A DNA stretch of 64,000 nt from Chitinophaga filiformis (lineage in GTDB: Bacteria; Bacteroidota; Bacteroidia; Chitinophagales; Chitinophagaceae), in NCBI RefSeq assembly GCF_900102545.1, contig NZ_FNBN01000001.1:854477-918476 (forward strand). Reading direction: 5' to 3'. The number at the start of each line of letters is the position of its first letter. Positions within the stretch are counted from its first letter, which is position 1. Below the pieces are notes generated by a model. That model saw only the letters and a program-made list of their open reading frames with translations. It made no database searches and was not told the DNA's origin. The translations under genes and the position numbers were made by a program. Shown here one piece after another: positions 7,388 to 15,746 of the stretch.

Positions 7388-10261
7388 ATGTCCGCAAAAA
7401 GACACACTATTTATACAGCATCTTTTTGGCTGCTGGCTTTATTACTGCCTGTACTGGCCCAGGCTCAGCTGAACGGCTCTTATATTCTCAGCGGCAGGAT
7501 CACCGGCGATAAAGGTGAAGCGCTGGTTGGTGCCACTGTCCAGATCAAAGGAACTTCTTTCGGCGCAACGACAGACACTACCGGCCGGTTTGAGATCACC
7601 ACAAATACCAAATTCCCTTTAAAACTGCAGGTACGCCTGCTGGGATATCAAACGCAGGAATTTGACGTCAGGAACAGCAACAGCCGCTTACAATTCCAAC
7701 TGGTGACACAGTCACTGCTGGTAAATGAAGTGGTGGTATCAGCCTCCCGTCAGCAGGAAAAGCTGATGAAATCACCGGTAGCCATCGAAAAACTGGACGT
7801 AAAAGCGCTGAAAGAAACACCAGCGGCTTCCTTTTATGATGCCATCGGTAACCTGAAAGGTGTTCAGATGACCACTGCGGGGCTGACCTTCAAAGTTTTC
7901 AATACACGTGGTTTCAACGTGCCTAATAACTTCCGCTTCATGCAGCTGATAGACGGTGTGGACAACCAGGCCGCTACACTGGGTGTGCCACTGGGAAATG
8001 CCATCGGGCCCACTGAGCTGGATATCCTGAGTATTGAGGTAACACCCGGCGCTTCTTCCGCGCTGTATGGTATGAACGCCCTGAACGGGATGTCCAACCT
8101 CATTACCAAAAACCCTTTCCAATACCAGGGCATCAGTGTATACCAGAAAGTTGCCTTCAACCACTTTGATGGTAATGGCAGCTCTCCAAAACCAATCTCT
8201 GAAACATCCGTACGTTATGCACAGGCACTCAGTAAAAAGCTGGCGTTCAAAGTGAACTTCTCCTATATGCAGGGTACTGACTGGTATGCAGACAGCCACA
8301 ATGACTTCAATCCTGGCAGCAAGGCGAATCCTGACTTCCCGCAGCTGACCGGGGCCAACAACCCGGCGTATGATGCCTGGAATAAATATGCAGATCAGAG
8401 TACATTCCCTATTACTGACAAATTCGGTAAATCTTACAACGTGTCCCGTACCGGCTATTGGGAGAAAGACCTGGTAGGTGACTACACTGTTAAGAACCTG
8501 AAATTTGATGGAGCCCTGCACTATAAAATCAGTCCCAAAGTAGAAGCCTCTTATACTTACCGTGTAGGTAAAATGGATGGCTTCTTCCAGCGTGGTAACC
8601 GTATCGGGCTGAAAAATGTAGTCGTGCAGAATCATAAGATAGAAGTAGTAGGACAGGACTTTACCCTGCGCTCTTATGTTTCCCTGGAAAACACGGGCGA
8701 CTCTTACAATATGAACCCGCTGGCAGATAACCTGGAAAAGTCTTTCAAAACAGATAAACAGTGGCAGGCAGATTATACTGCGGCGCTGAATAACGCCCTG
8801 GATGCTTCCGGCAGCAATATAGCAGAAGCTCACAAGGCTGCACGTGCAGCCGCTGATAAAGGTCGCTGGACACCCGGTACTGCTGCTTTTGATGCACAGG
8901 TAGCCAAGATCAAAAGCATTAACGACTGGGATATTTACCCTGTTTCCAAAGACAGCACCAACAAAAGTGGTGGCGCTGCGCTGCTCCAGATGAGCCATTT
9001 CTATCATGCAGAAGGTACCTGGAACCTGCGTAAATACATTCACTTCATGGATGTACTGGTAGGCGCTGATTACCGCACTTACGAGATCATTCCCGATGGT
9101 AACAACTTCGTGGATCTGACCAAACCACTGGACAAGCGTAATACTCCTGGTGGCAAGAACATCTGGTATGGCAAAGTCGGTGGTTTCGTACAGGGCAGCA
9201 AATTATTCCTGCATGATCAGCTGAAAGTGACGGCTTCCCTGCGTTTTGATAAAAGCCAGGAGTTTTCAGGCAAATTCAATCCCCGTGTAGCTGCAGTATA
9301 TACTACACCAAATCAACGTCACAACTTCAGAGCTTCCTGGCAGAACGGTTTCCGTTTCCCATCTCTGTTTGAGGCTTATTCCTTTGTGAACAACGGTGGC
9401 GTAAGACGTGTAGGTGGTTTGGCATTTATAGAAGAAGGATTAGGCTACTTTAAGAACTCTTACCTGACTTCCAGCGCTACTGCATTTACTACTGCGGTAA
9501 ACAAGGCTACCAATGCCGACCCTACCCTGAGCAGGAACGACGCGGAACAACAGAATGCAAACGTGCTGAAAGTGGCTAACCTGGACGCTATCAAACCTGA
9601 GCAGATCCAGTCATTTGAAGCAGGTTACAAGAGCGTACTGTTTGACAATAAAGTATTCATCGACGTCGACGGTTATTACAACACTTACAAAAACTTCATT
9701 GGTCAGGTGGAAGTAGCAGTACCAAAAACCGGTAATGTGAATAACCCTACCCAGGAAGTGCTGAACCAGATGTATGATAAACAGTACCAGAACCGTTACC
9801 GGGTATGGACCAACAGTAAATCCACGGTACAGAACTACGGTTTTGCATTAGGTGTTACATATAATTTCCTGAAAACATTCACCATCAGTGGTAATGCCAA
9901 CTACAATGCCCTGGCGCAGGATAAGACCAAAGATGACGCTCTGATCCCTGGTTTTAATACGCCTAAATGGTTTACCAATGTAAGCTTTGGTAACAGAAGG
10001 GTATTGCCTAACCTGGGCTTCAATGTGGTATGGCACTGGCAGGAAACCTTCTACTGGCAGAACCTCTTCGGTAATGGAGATGTACCTGCTTACAGCACGG
10101 TAGATGCACAGGTAACTTATAGCTTGCCTAAACTGCATACTTCTGTAAAAGTGGGTGGATCAAATATCCTCAATACCTCCTACTTTCAGTATGTAGGTGG
10201 TCCGACCATCAAGGGCTTGTATTACGTTGCATTCACATATGACCTGCCTTTCAAGAAGTAA
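7388..10261 (+). CDS. TonB-dependent outer-membrane receptor
   Basis: 957 residues. A signal peptide (about 1-26, ending QAQ) leads into a carboxypeptidase-regulatory-like beta domain (about 33-110: SGRITGDKGEALVGATVQIKG), then a plug domain (about 115-235: EVVVSASRQQEKLMKSPVAIEKL, TPGASSALYGMNALNGMSNL) and a 22-strand-type barrel to the C-terminus YYVAFTYDLPFKK. The N-terminal domain is the SusC/CirA type seen in Bacteroidota, but no SusD partner follows. The ligand is unknown. The next gene is a TauE/SafE exporter and the two share an operator half-site, so a role in uptake of a sulfur compound is possible but only inferred. Confidence 0.93.
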   Translation: MSAKRHTIYTASFWLLALLLPVLAQAQLNGSYILSGRITGDKGEALVGATVQIKGTSFGATTDTTGRFEITTNTKFPLKLQVRLLGYQTQEFDVRNSNSRLQFQLVTQSLLVNEVVVSASRQQEKLMKSPVAIEKLDVKALKETPAASFYDAIGNLKGVQMTTAGLTFKVFNTRGFNVPNNFRFMQLIDGVDNQAATLGVPLGNAIGPTELDILSIEVTPGASSALYGMNALNGMSNLITKNPFQYQGISVYQKVAFNHFDGNGSSPKPISETSVRYAQALSKKLAFKVNFSYMQGTDWYADSHNDFNPGSKANPDFPQLTGANNPAYDAWNKYADQSTFPITDKFGKSYNVSRTGYWEKDLVGDYTVKNLKFDGALHYKISPKVEASYTYRVGKMDGFFQRGNRIGLKNVVVQNHKIEVVGQDFTLRSYVSLENTGDSYNMNPLADNLEKSFKTDKQWQADYTAALNNALDASGSNIAEAHKAARAAADKGRWTPGTAAFDAQVAKIKSINDWDIYPVSKDSTNKSGGAALLQMSHFYHAEGTWNLRKYIHFMDVLVGADYRTYEIIPDGNNFVDLTKPLDKRNTPGGKNIWYGKVGGFVQGSKLFLHDQLKVTASLRFDKSQEFSGKFNPRVAAVYTTPNQRHNFRASWQNGFRFPSLFEAYSFVNNGGVRRVGGLAFIEEGLGYFKNSYLTSSATAFTTAVNKATNADPTLSRNDAEQQNANVLKVANLDAIKPEQIQSFEAGYKSVLFDNKVFIDVDGYYNTYKNFIGQVEVAVPKTGNVNNPTQEVLNQMYDKQYQNRYRVWTNSKSTVQNYGFALGVTYNFLKTFTISGNANYNALAQDKTKDDALIPGFNTPKWFTNVSFGNRRVLPNLGFNVVWHWQETFYWQNLFGNGDVPAYSTVDAQVTYSLPKLHTSVKVGGSNILNTSYFQYVGGPTIKGLYYVAFTYDLPFKK

Positions 10262-10280
10262 GGCATCAACATAATTAAGC

Positions 10281-10322
10281 AACCCGCCGGCAGCAGATCA
10301 TTTGCCCGGCGGGTTTTCTTTT
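10281..10322 (+). terminator. Terminator after the TonB receptor gene
   Basis: AACCCGCCGG (10281-10290) pairs with CCGGCGGGTT (10306-10315), followed by a T-rich tail. Confidence 0.9.
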
Positions 10323-10432
10323 TTATCCCCCAGGGATGATTTATCCCGGTTACATCGGTTTCCCCTCTTTAACAGAATATTCAGCACATTTTAATCTTCC
10401 GTATTTGGATATCCCATGATTTCACCCTACCT

Positions 10433-10455
10433 TAGTCTATAACATCTATAGACTA
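10433..10455. promoter_or_regulatory. Perfect palindrome upstream of the TauE/SafE gene
   Basis: TAGTCTATA (10433-10441) and TATAGACTA (10447-10455) form a perfect 9-bp inverted repeat with a 5-bp centre, ending 17 bp before the start codon. Size and position suit the operator of a dimeric repressor or activator. The half-site ATAGACTA recurs at 7207-7214 in the leader of the TonB receptor gene. Confidence 0.6.
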
Positions 10456-10472
10456 TATAACTGAAGTAATAC

Positions 10473-11480
10473 ATGCCGCACAACGAGGAGATAGACCAAC
10501 TTGAAAAAAAGTACGCCACAGTAGAACGTCAGGAGATTCTGATTGACCTGGTCAATGAGGAGAACCAGCGTAAACCTGCTTTGTGGCTGCTGATCGGCAT
10601 TATTGCCGCATTAGTACTGGCAGGGATAGGGATCTTATCCTACTACAATACATCCGAGGCCACCCATACACGGGTTTTCGAGTTCACACAGACTCTTTTT
10701 ACAAAAGAGCTGTTATTCTATATACTGGTAGGTCTGGCGGCACAAACTGTAGATGGAGCGCTGGGCATGGCCTATGGTGCTACTTCTTCTTCTCTCTTAC
10801 TAGGATTAGGCATTCCCCCTTCTATTGCCAGCGCCAGTGTGCATGTTGCAGAAGTGTTCACCACCGGTGCATCTGGTATTTCCCACTTCCGTTTTGGCAA
10901 TGTGAATAAGAAATTGTTCCTGTATCTGTTGGTACCAGGTATGATAGGTGCTGTCAGTGGTTCGTTCCTACTTTCGAAAATGAACGCTATCTCCGAAGCA
11001 ATTCCGTGGTTATCTTACTTTAAGGAAGACAATATCAAACCTTTCATCAGCGCTTATCTGCTGATACTGGGCGCCATTGTGCTGCGTAAAGCATTCCTTC
11101 CTAAGAAAGCAAAAAGTAAAACCAAACGTCTGGGTTCCCTGGCGTTCTTTGGTGGTTTTATGGATTCTTTTGGTGGTGGAGGCTGGGGACCGATCGTAAC
11201 GTCTACCTTGCTGAGTAAAGGCCGTACGGCACATTATACTATCGGTTCTGTAAATGCTGCAGAATTCTTCATTTCTCTTTCCAGTGCAGGAACCTTCCTC
11301 ATTTTCGGCGCTATTGCCGGCTGGCCTGTTATCATAGGACTGATCATCGGTGGAGTGATCGCTTCTCCTTTTGCTGCGATCCTTGTGAGAAGACTTAAAC
11401 GTAAGCCGCTAATGATCATGGTAGGCTCGCTCATCATACTATTAAGCCTGCGCACAATTATCCTGACGCTTCTTCATTAA
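10473..11480 (+). CDS. TauE/SafE family sulfite/anion exporter
   Basis: A 335-residue inner-membrane protein. After a charged N-terminal segment (about 1-35) and one helix (36-56), two repeats of the TauE/SafE type follow: VGLAAQTVDGALGMAYGATSSSLLLGLG near residue 85 and FGGFMDSFGGGGWGPIVTSTLLSKG near residue 225, each with hydrophobic helices and glycine-rich re-entrant stretches. The family moves sulfite, sulfoacetate or related anions. The gene stands alone between two terminators. Substrate is not visible from sequence. Confidence 0.9.
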   Translation: MPHNEEIDQLEKKYATVERQEILIDLVNEENQRKPALWLLIGIIAALVLAGIGILSYYNTSEATHTRVFEFTQTLFTKELLFYILVGLAAQTVDGALGMAYGATSSSLLLGLGIPPSIASASVHVAEVFTTGASGISHFRFGNVNKKLFLYLLVPGMIGAVSGSFLLSKMNAISEAIPWLSYFKEDNIKPFISAYLLILGAIVLRKAFLPKKAKSKTKRLGSLAFFGGFMDSFGGGGWGPIVTSTLLSKGRTAHYTIGSVNAAEFFISLSSAGTFLIFGAIAGWPVIIGLIIGGVIASPFAAILVRRLKRKPLMIMVGSLIILLSLRTIILTLLH

Positions 11481-11506
11481 TATAAACCGGCTTCCGGTTA
11501 AATATA

Positions 11507-11543
11507 AACGGGTATCTGTGTTGAACAGATACCCGTTTTTTAT
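11507..11543. terminator. Bidirectional terminator between TauE/SafE gene and fumC
   Basis: AACGGGTATCTGT (11507-11519) pairs with ACAGATACCCGTT (11525-11537) around a 5-nt loop and is followed by T residues on the plus strand. It can serve both convergent genes. Confidence 0.92.
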
Positions 11544-11562
11544 TTAAGGCTTTAGCTATTCC

Positions 11563-12963
11563 TTATTTGATCTCACCCACCATATCCAGCGGATTTACCC
11601 AGGCGTCAAATTCTTCTGGTTTCACATAACCCAGTTTCACCGCCATTTCTTTCAGGGTAGTACCTTCTTTATGAGCTGTCTGTGCTATCTCCGCAGCTTT
11701 ATAGTAACCGATCTTTGTATTCAGTGCAGTTACCAGCATCAGAGAGTTATCTACGTGCTTTTTAATGTTTGCTTCTATCGGTTCAATACCTACAGCACAT
11801 TTATCATTAAAGCTTACACAACCATCGCCGATCAGACGTGCAGAGTGCAGGAAGTTATAGATCATTACAGGTTTGAACACGTTTAGTTCGAAATGACCAG
11901 TTGCTCCACCGATGTTGATAGCCACATCATTACCTAATACCTGTGCAGCGATCATCGTCAGCGCTTCACACTGGGTAGGATTTACTTTACCTGGCATGAT
12001 AGAAGAACCTGGCTCATTGTCCGGAATATGGATCTCACCGATACCGGAACGTGGGCCGGAGCTCAGCATACGGATATCATTTGCGATCTTCATCAGGCTT
12101 ACTGCTACAGTTTTCAGTGCGCCGTGAGCTTCCACGATAGCATCATGTGCAGCCAGTGCTTCAAATTTATTCTCAGCAGTGATGAATGGCAAACCTGTCA
12201 GTGTAGCAATATGTTTTGCTACATTTTCAGAATAGCCTTTGGGCGTGTTGATACCTGTACCTACAGCAGTACCGCCCAGGGCCAGTTCACTCAGGTGAGC
12301 GAGTGTATTTTTAATAGCTTTCAGACCATGATTCAGCTGGGAAACATATCCGCTGATCTCCTGGCCCAGTGTGAGCGGCGTGGCATCCATGAAGTGGGTA
12401 CGGCCGATCTTCACAACATTTTTGAAAGCTTCCGCTTTAGCAGCAAGCGTATCCCTCAGTTTTTCGATACCAGGAATAGTGGTTTCGATCAATATTTTGT
12501 ATGCAGCAATATGCATCGCTGTAGGGAAAGTATCGTTGGATGACTGTGATTTATTCACATCGTCATTCGGGTGTATCGCTTTATCTTTATCGGTGAGTTT
12601 GCCTCCATTGATCACGTGTGCACGGTAGGCAACCACTTCATTTACGTTCATGTTTGACTGGGTACCTGAACCTGTCTGCCAAACTACCAGCGGAAACTGG
12701 TCATCCAGTTTACCAGCCAGTATTTCATCACAAGCCTGTGCAATCAGGTTTGCCTTTTCCTGGGGCAGTACGCCGGCATCCAGGTTGGTCAGCGCTGCTG
12801 CTTTCTTCAGGTAAGCAAAGGCCTTAATGATTTCCTTCGGCATTCTGTTAATATCCTGAGCAATCCTGAAATTGTCGATAGAACGTTGAGTTTGAGCACC
12901 ATAGTAAGCATCTACAGGTACTTTCACTTCGCCCATCGTGTCTTTCTCTATTCTATATTCCAT
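11563..12963 (-). CDS. fumC: Class II fumarate hydratase
   Basis: 466 residues, the full length of the iron-independent fumarase that interconverts fumarate and malate in the TCA cycle. The superfamily signature [11 protein letters not shown] is at about residues 316-326. [32 protein letters not shown] and [18 protein letters not shown] mark the other active-site regions. The first codons encode [16 protein letters not shown], the usual start. The gene has its own promoter and stands alone. Confidence 0.97.
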   Translation of the reverse strand: MEYRIEKDTMGEVKVPVDAYYGAQTQRSIDNFRIAQDINRMPKEIIKAFAYLKKAAALTNLDAGVLPQEKANLIAQACDEILAGKLDDQFPLVVWQTGSGTQSNMNVNEVVAYRAHVINGGKLTDKDKAIHPNDDVNKSQSSNDTFPTAMHIAAYKILIETTIPGIEKLRDTLAAKAEAFKNVVKIGRTHFMDATPLTLGQEISGYVSQLNHGLKAIKNTLAHLSELALGGTAVGTGINTPKGYSENVAKHIATLTGLPFITAENKFEALAAHDAIVEAHGALKTVAVSLMKIANDIRMLSSGPRSGIGEIHIPDNEPGSSIMPGKVNPTQCEALTMIAAQVLGNDVAINIGGATGHFELNVFKPVMIYNFLHSARLIGDGCVSFNDKCAVGIEPIEANIKKHVDNSLMLVTALNTKIGYYKAAEIAQTAHKEGTTLKEMAVKLGYVKPEEFDAWVNPLDMVGEIK

Positions 12964-12983
12964 ATGCTTGATTTTTTGCGGTA

Positions 12984-13013
12984 CAAACGTACATATGAAT
13001 TGTGAATTATCAA
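12984..13013 (-). promoter_or_regulatory. fumC promoter
   Basis: On the minus strand, TTG (13013-13011), a 19-bp spacer and TACGTTTG (12991-12984) match the Bacteroidota consensus. The start codon lies 20 nt downstream. The spacer contains repeated AATTAC/GAATTA words often seen between Bacteroidota genes. Confidence 0.65.
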
Positions 13014-13052
13014 TTACGAATTACTAATTCAATGCCGTTATTGAAAAGATAA

Positions 13053-13093
13053 GCCCGGGCTCTGTAACTGAGTCCTGTATTCCCTGCCCGGGC
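13053..13093 (-). terminator. Terminator candidate after the crotonase gene
   Basis: GCCCGGGC at 13086-13093 and at 13053-13060 can pair across a 25-nt loop; a T-rich stretch follows on the minus strand. It lies 30 bp past the crotonase stop codon. Confidence 0.6.
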
Positions 13094-13122
13094 CGTCATA
13101 TTGCGATCTGTAAACAGTTCCT

Positions 13123-13899
13123 TTATTCTCCTGTAAACCTGGCCGCTCTTTTCTGTATAAATGCCTCAGCGCCCTCCTGCATGTCTTTTGTGGCGAAACA
13201 GGCGCCGAACTCATTCAGTTCCATTTCATAGCCATCTACGTTATTTTCCAGTGCAGCATTGGCACATTTAATCACGCGGGCTATTGCCAGTGGCGCTTTC
13301 GCATGTATTTTCTGCAACAGTTCCGTTGATTTCAGCAGCAGGTCGCCCGGTGCTACCACATAGTTGACCAGCCCCCATTGTAATGCATCCTCAGCATTGA
13401 TCATGTCGCCTGTCATCATCATTTCCAGCGCTTTTCCTTTGCCTACCAGGGCCGTCAGGCGTTGTGTACCGCCATAACCCGGTATCAGCCCCAGGTTAAC
13501 TTCAGGTTGCCCGAACCGCGCGTTGGTCGCAGCGACCCTGAAGTGACAGGCCATGGCCAGCTCACACCCGCCACCCAGCGCAAAACCATTCACCGCTGCA
13601 ATGATCGGCTTGGGACTATCTTCAATACGTTTGAAGATCACCTGCCCTTTCTTAGCCAGCTCAGCTCCCTGCTGATCAGACAATGCCAGGAATTCTGAAA
13701 TATCAGCACCTGCGACAAATGCTTTCTCTCCTTTACCAGTGATTACTGCACTCTTTATCTCTTTATTCGTATATACTTCATCTATCGCCAATGCCAGCTC
13801 TTTCATGACTTCTACGTTCAGTGCATTCATTTTGTCGGGGCGATTGATGTAAATAAAGAAGATATTATCAGTGAGTTCTGTCTTAATAGTATTGTACAT
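13123..13899 (-). CDS. Enoyl-CoA hydratase/isomerase family protein
   Basis: 258 residues, typical crotonase length. The oxyanion-hole and catalytic stretches are visible: KAFVAGADISEF near residue 60, AAVNGFALGGGCELAMACH near 98-115 with the first glutamate, and FGQPEVNLGLIPGYGGTQRL near 130-148 with the second glutamate. Having both glutamates favours true hydratase activity, adding water to trans-2-enoyl-CoA. No other fatty-acid gene adjoins it; fumC lies downstream in the same direction but has its own promoter. The exact acyl chain cannot be told. Confidence 0.92.
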   Translation of the reverse strand: MYNTIKTELTDNIFFIYINRPDKMNALNVEVMKELALAIDEVYTNKEIKSAVITGKGEKAFVAGADISEFLALSDQQGAELAKKGQVIFKRIEDSPKPIIAAVNGFALGGGCELAMACHFRVAATNARFGQPEVNLGLIPGYGGTQRLTALVGKGKALEMMMTGDMINAEDALQWGLVNYVVAPGDLLLKSTELLQKIHAKAPLAIARVIKCANAALENNVDGYEMELNEFGACFATKDMQEGAEAFIQKRAARFTGE

Positions 13900-14078
13900 G
13901 AGATCCGGGTTTGTTAGAGGACTAATTTATTTTATTTTCCGACACAAACTGTGATGTTATTTTAACATAGTGACAAAATATCATACATCTGACAGTACAG
14001 CTGTTAACTTCCAGCTCCTGCATTTACACATCCGCCAGCAGTAAGGGTTTCAGGGCAACAACCGGACTTAAGAGAACA

Positions 14079-14144
14079 AGCAGAGAAGAAGCAGAGAAGA
14101 AGCGTCGAACTAGCATCGAACTAGCGTCGAACAAGCAAGGTCGA
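14079..14144. repeat. Tandem array of 11-bp units
   Basis: Six consecutive 11-mers in perfect register: AGCAGAGAAGA twice, then AGCGTCGAACT, AGCATCGAACT, AGCGTCGAACA and a decayed AGCAAGGTCGA. The spacing is strict although the sequence drifts from one unit type to the other. A second, unrelated array with the same 11-bp period lies near 49.9 kb. Confidence 0.85.
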
Positions 14145-14215
14145 AAAAGAGGGAGAAAAAGGATTATTACGGGATGTTAAAATAATACAGCAACACAGGA
14201 AAAACGATGAAAAAC

Positions 14216-14266
14216 AGGAATGACGAATAACTGCTTATACATCCATCAGCATTATTCGTCATTCCT
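14216..14266 (-). terminator. Large perfect hairpin after the outer-membrane protein gene
   Basis: AGGAATGACGAATAA (14216-14230) and its exact complement (14252-14266) form a 15-bp stem with a 21-nt loop. On the minus strand it lies 46 bp after the stop codon of the upstream gene and is followed by GTTTTTC, so it probably terminates that transcript. Confidence 0.65.
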
Positions 14267-14311
14267 AATATATGCCTTTTCAGGTATTCAATCAATATTA
14301 TCGCTTATATC

Positions 14312-15112
14312 TCAGGAGTTTCTCTTCCAGTGTTTTTTATGTCTTTCATGCATTTCTTTCCAGTGTTTATGATCAGGGAACCTACCGAAATCGTAGCTGA
14401 GCGTTACGAAGAACAGTTTGGCGTCCAGGTCTTTATAGGGCGTAGCAGTACCACCCACCAGCACTTCCTTGTACTCCTTATTAAAGAAATTCTTAGGATA
14501 ATACTGCACTTTCAATCCAAAACCAGGACTCATCCTTAAACCGGCGAACAGAGAAGGCATCAGCAGTGGCGTGCGGTCGCTGAACCACTCGTTGAACTTG
14601 TCTTTTTTATCGCCGTTGATGAACTTCTTTTCCTTGTAATTGAAAGCCAGATCATAAGAGCCGCCGGCAAAGAAGAAAAACGAACCTCTTCTCAGATCGC
14701 CGATTTTAAAGCCCAGGGGAATACCCAAGGTGTATACGCGGCGTTTCAGTTTTACCGAATCCCTGTCATCCTTTGTGATGAGGCCTATATTCTTGAGATT
14801 CAGTCCGGTAAAAATCCCGAAATGCCTGTCGAAATCATAGTTCAGGTTATGACCAACGTTGAAAAAGAAGGTAAAGCGGGGAATGTTATGCACATGCTTA
14901 CCGGCATCTTTGATCTCGTCGCTGAAAGATAACAGGGGACCGTCTCCGCCCCAGGTGACATAAGGCCGTTTACTGGGATCAGCACCGGCATACCTGCCAA
15001 ATACCATTTCTTTCCATGCGTGTTTGCTGGTATCGGATTTATTGTCCTGGGAAAACGCGGTTAACTGCAGCAGACAAAGCAGCAGTGCAATGAGGTAGAG
15101 TTTCCGTTTCAT
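14312..15112 (-). CDS. Outer-membrane beta-barrel protein, unknown role
   Basis: 266 residues with a signal peptide (about 1-21, ending AFSQ). The mature part alternates polar and aromatic/hydrophobic residues in strand-sized blocks (RFTFFFNVGHNLNYDF, HFGIFTGLNLKNIGL, GSFFFFAGGSYDLAFNY, LFFVTLSYDFG), as in the small Bacteroidota beta-barrel proteins. The C-terminus is unusual: a His/Lys-rich tail (HKHWKEMHERHKKHWKRNS) after the last strand instead of a terminal aromatic residue, which might bind metal. Function is unknown. Confidence 0.8.
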   Translation of the reverse strand: MKRKLYLIALLLCLLQLTAFSQDNKSDTSKHAWKEMVFGRYAGADPSKRPYVTWGGDGPLLSFSDEIKDAGKHVHNIPRFTFFFNVGHNLNYDFDRHFGIFTGLNLKNIGLITKDDRDSVKLKRRVYTLGIPLGFKIGDLRRGSFFFFAGGSYDLAFNYKEKKFINGDKKDKFNEWFSDRTPLLMPSLFAGLRMSPGFGLKVQYYPKNFFNKEYKEVLVGGTATPYKDLDAKLFFVTLSYDFGRFPDHKHWKEMHERHKKHWKRNS

Positions 15113-15198
15113 AAATCTTCTTCTGTTTTAATTGGGTTGTCCTGTATATGCATGTAAGACGCCCGGGACGGAAAAAAGTTTCAAAACAGGCATCTTTT

Positions 15199-15618
15199 TT
15201 AAAAATTCCGGTGAGTGGCGACCCAGTCTGTGATATACGTGGCGATATCTTCGGTACGGGTACCGGGTGGGAATAGTTTTCCGACACCGATCTCATTCAG
15301 TGCTGACATATCTGTTTCTGGTATGATACCGCCGCCGGTAAGCAATACATCATCCATCCCTTTTTCTTTCATAAGGGTCATAATACGTGGAAAAACCGTC
15401 ATGTGTGCGCCTGACAGGATGCTGACGCCAATAGCGTCCACATCTTCCTGAAGAGCAGCACTAACCACCATTTCAGGGGTCTGGCGCAGGCCGGTATAAA
15501 TCACTTCCATACCGGCATCTCTCAGGGCTGCCGCAATCACCTTGGCGCCCCGGTCATGACCATCCAGTCCGACCTTAGCCACCAGCACACGTACAGGACG
15601 TTGTAGGGGGTTGACCAT
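15199..15618 (-). CDS. Stand-alone cobalamin (B12)-binding domain protein
   Basis: 139 residues forming just the B12-binding Rossmann domain of methylmalonyl-CoA mutase type. The lower-ligand motif DGHDRG is at residues 19-24 with His21; SILSGAHMT and LTGGGIIPE are the other cofactor-contact stretches. Family knowledge: such separate small subunits pair with a catalytic MCM subunit (isobutyryl-CoA or ethylmalonyl-type mutases) or act as B12 carriers. No mutase, MeaB-like GTPase or epimerase is in the window, so the partner is elsewhere. No cobalamin riboswitch is seen upstream. Confidence 0.9.
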   Translation of the reverse strand: MVNPLQRPVRVLVAKVGLDGHDRGAKVIAAALRDAGMEVIYTGLRQTPEMVVSAALQEDVDAIGVSILSGAHMTVFPRIMTLMKEKGMDDVLLTGGGIIPETDMSALNEIGVGKLFPPGTRTEDIATYITDWVATHRNF

Positions 15619-15715
15619 AATTCAAACGTAGTTATTAAGGTTGCAATATAAGTTTTTTGAGCAGTCTACCGCCGGTAGCCTCCCTACTTCGTACTCCGGT
15701 CTGTGGACTTTTCAC

Positions 15716-15723
15716 TACCTTTG
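15716..15723 (+). promoter_or_regulatory. -7 element of the GlnRS gene
   Basis: TACCTTTG fits TAnnTTTG and ends 23 nt before the ATG at 15747. It lies inside the longer open frame that begins at 15657, which argues that translation starts at 15747. No good -33 element is visible. Confidence 0.55.
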
Positions 15724-15746
15724 CCGTCCGAAATATATTAAACTTT

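Larger units (their letters stand above)
13900..14311. other. Gene-free region with repeats
   Basis: 412 bp between two minus-strand genes with no credible frame. It holds the tandem 11-bp array at 14079-14144 and a 15-bp perfect inverted repeat at 14216-14266 (listed separately). The part next to the crotonase gene should contain its promoter, but no TAnnTTTG element is seen there. Confidence 0.6.

Noticed and set aside
7772..9043. A 423-codon open frame on the minus strand inside the TonB receptor gene
   Set aside because: It is the shadow of a well-supported receptor; its translation has no domain, signal or promoter and an improbable Cys/His-rich composition.
15619..15715. A cobalamin riboswitch before the B12-binding protein gene
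   Set aside because: The upstream space is under 130 bp, is shared with a divergent promoter and shows none of the conserved B12-box sequence.
15657..15746. N-terminal extension of glutaminyl-tRNA synthetase by 30 residues
   Set aside because: The extra part contains the promoter -7 element TACCTTTG and does not resemble the family.
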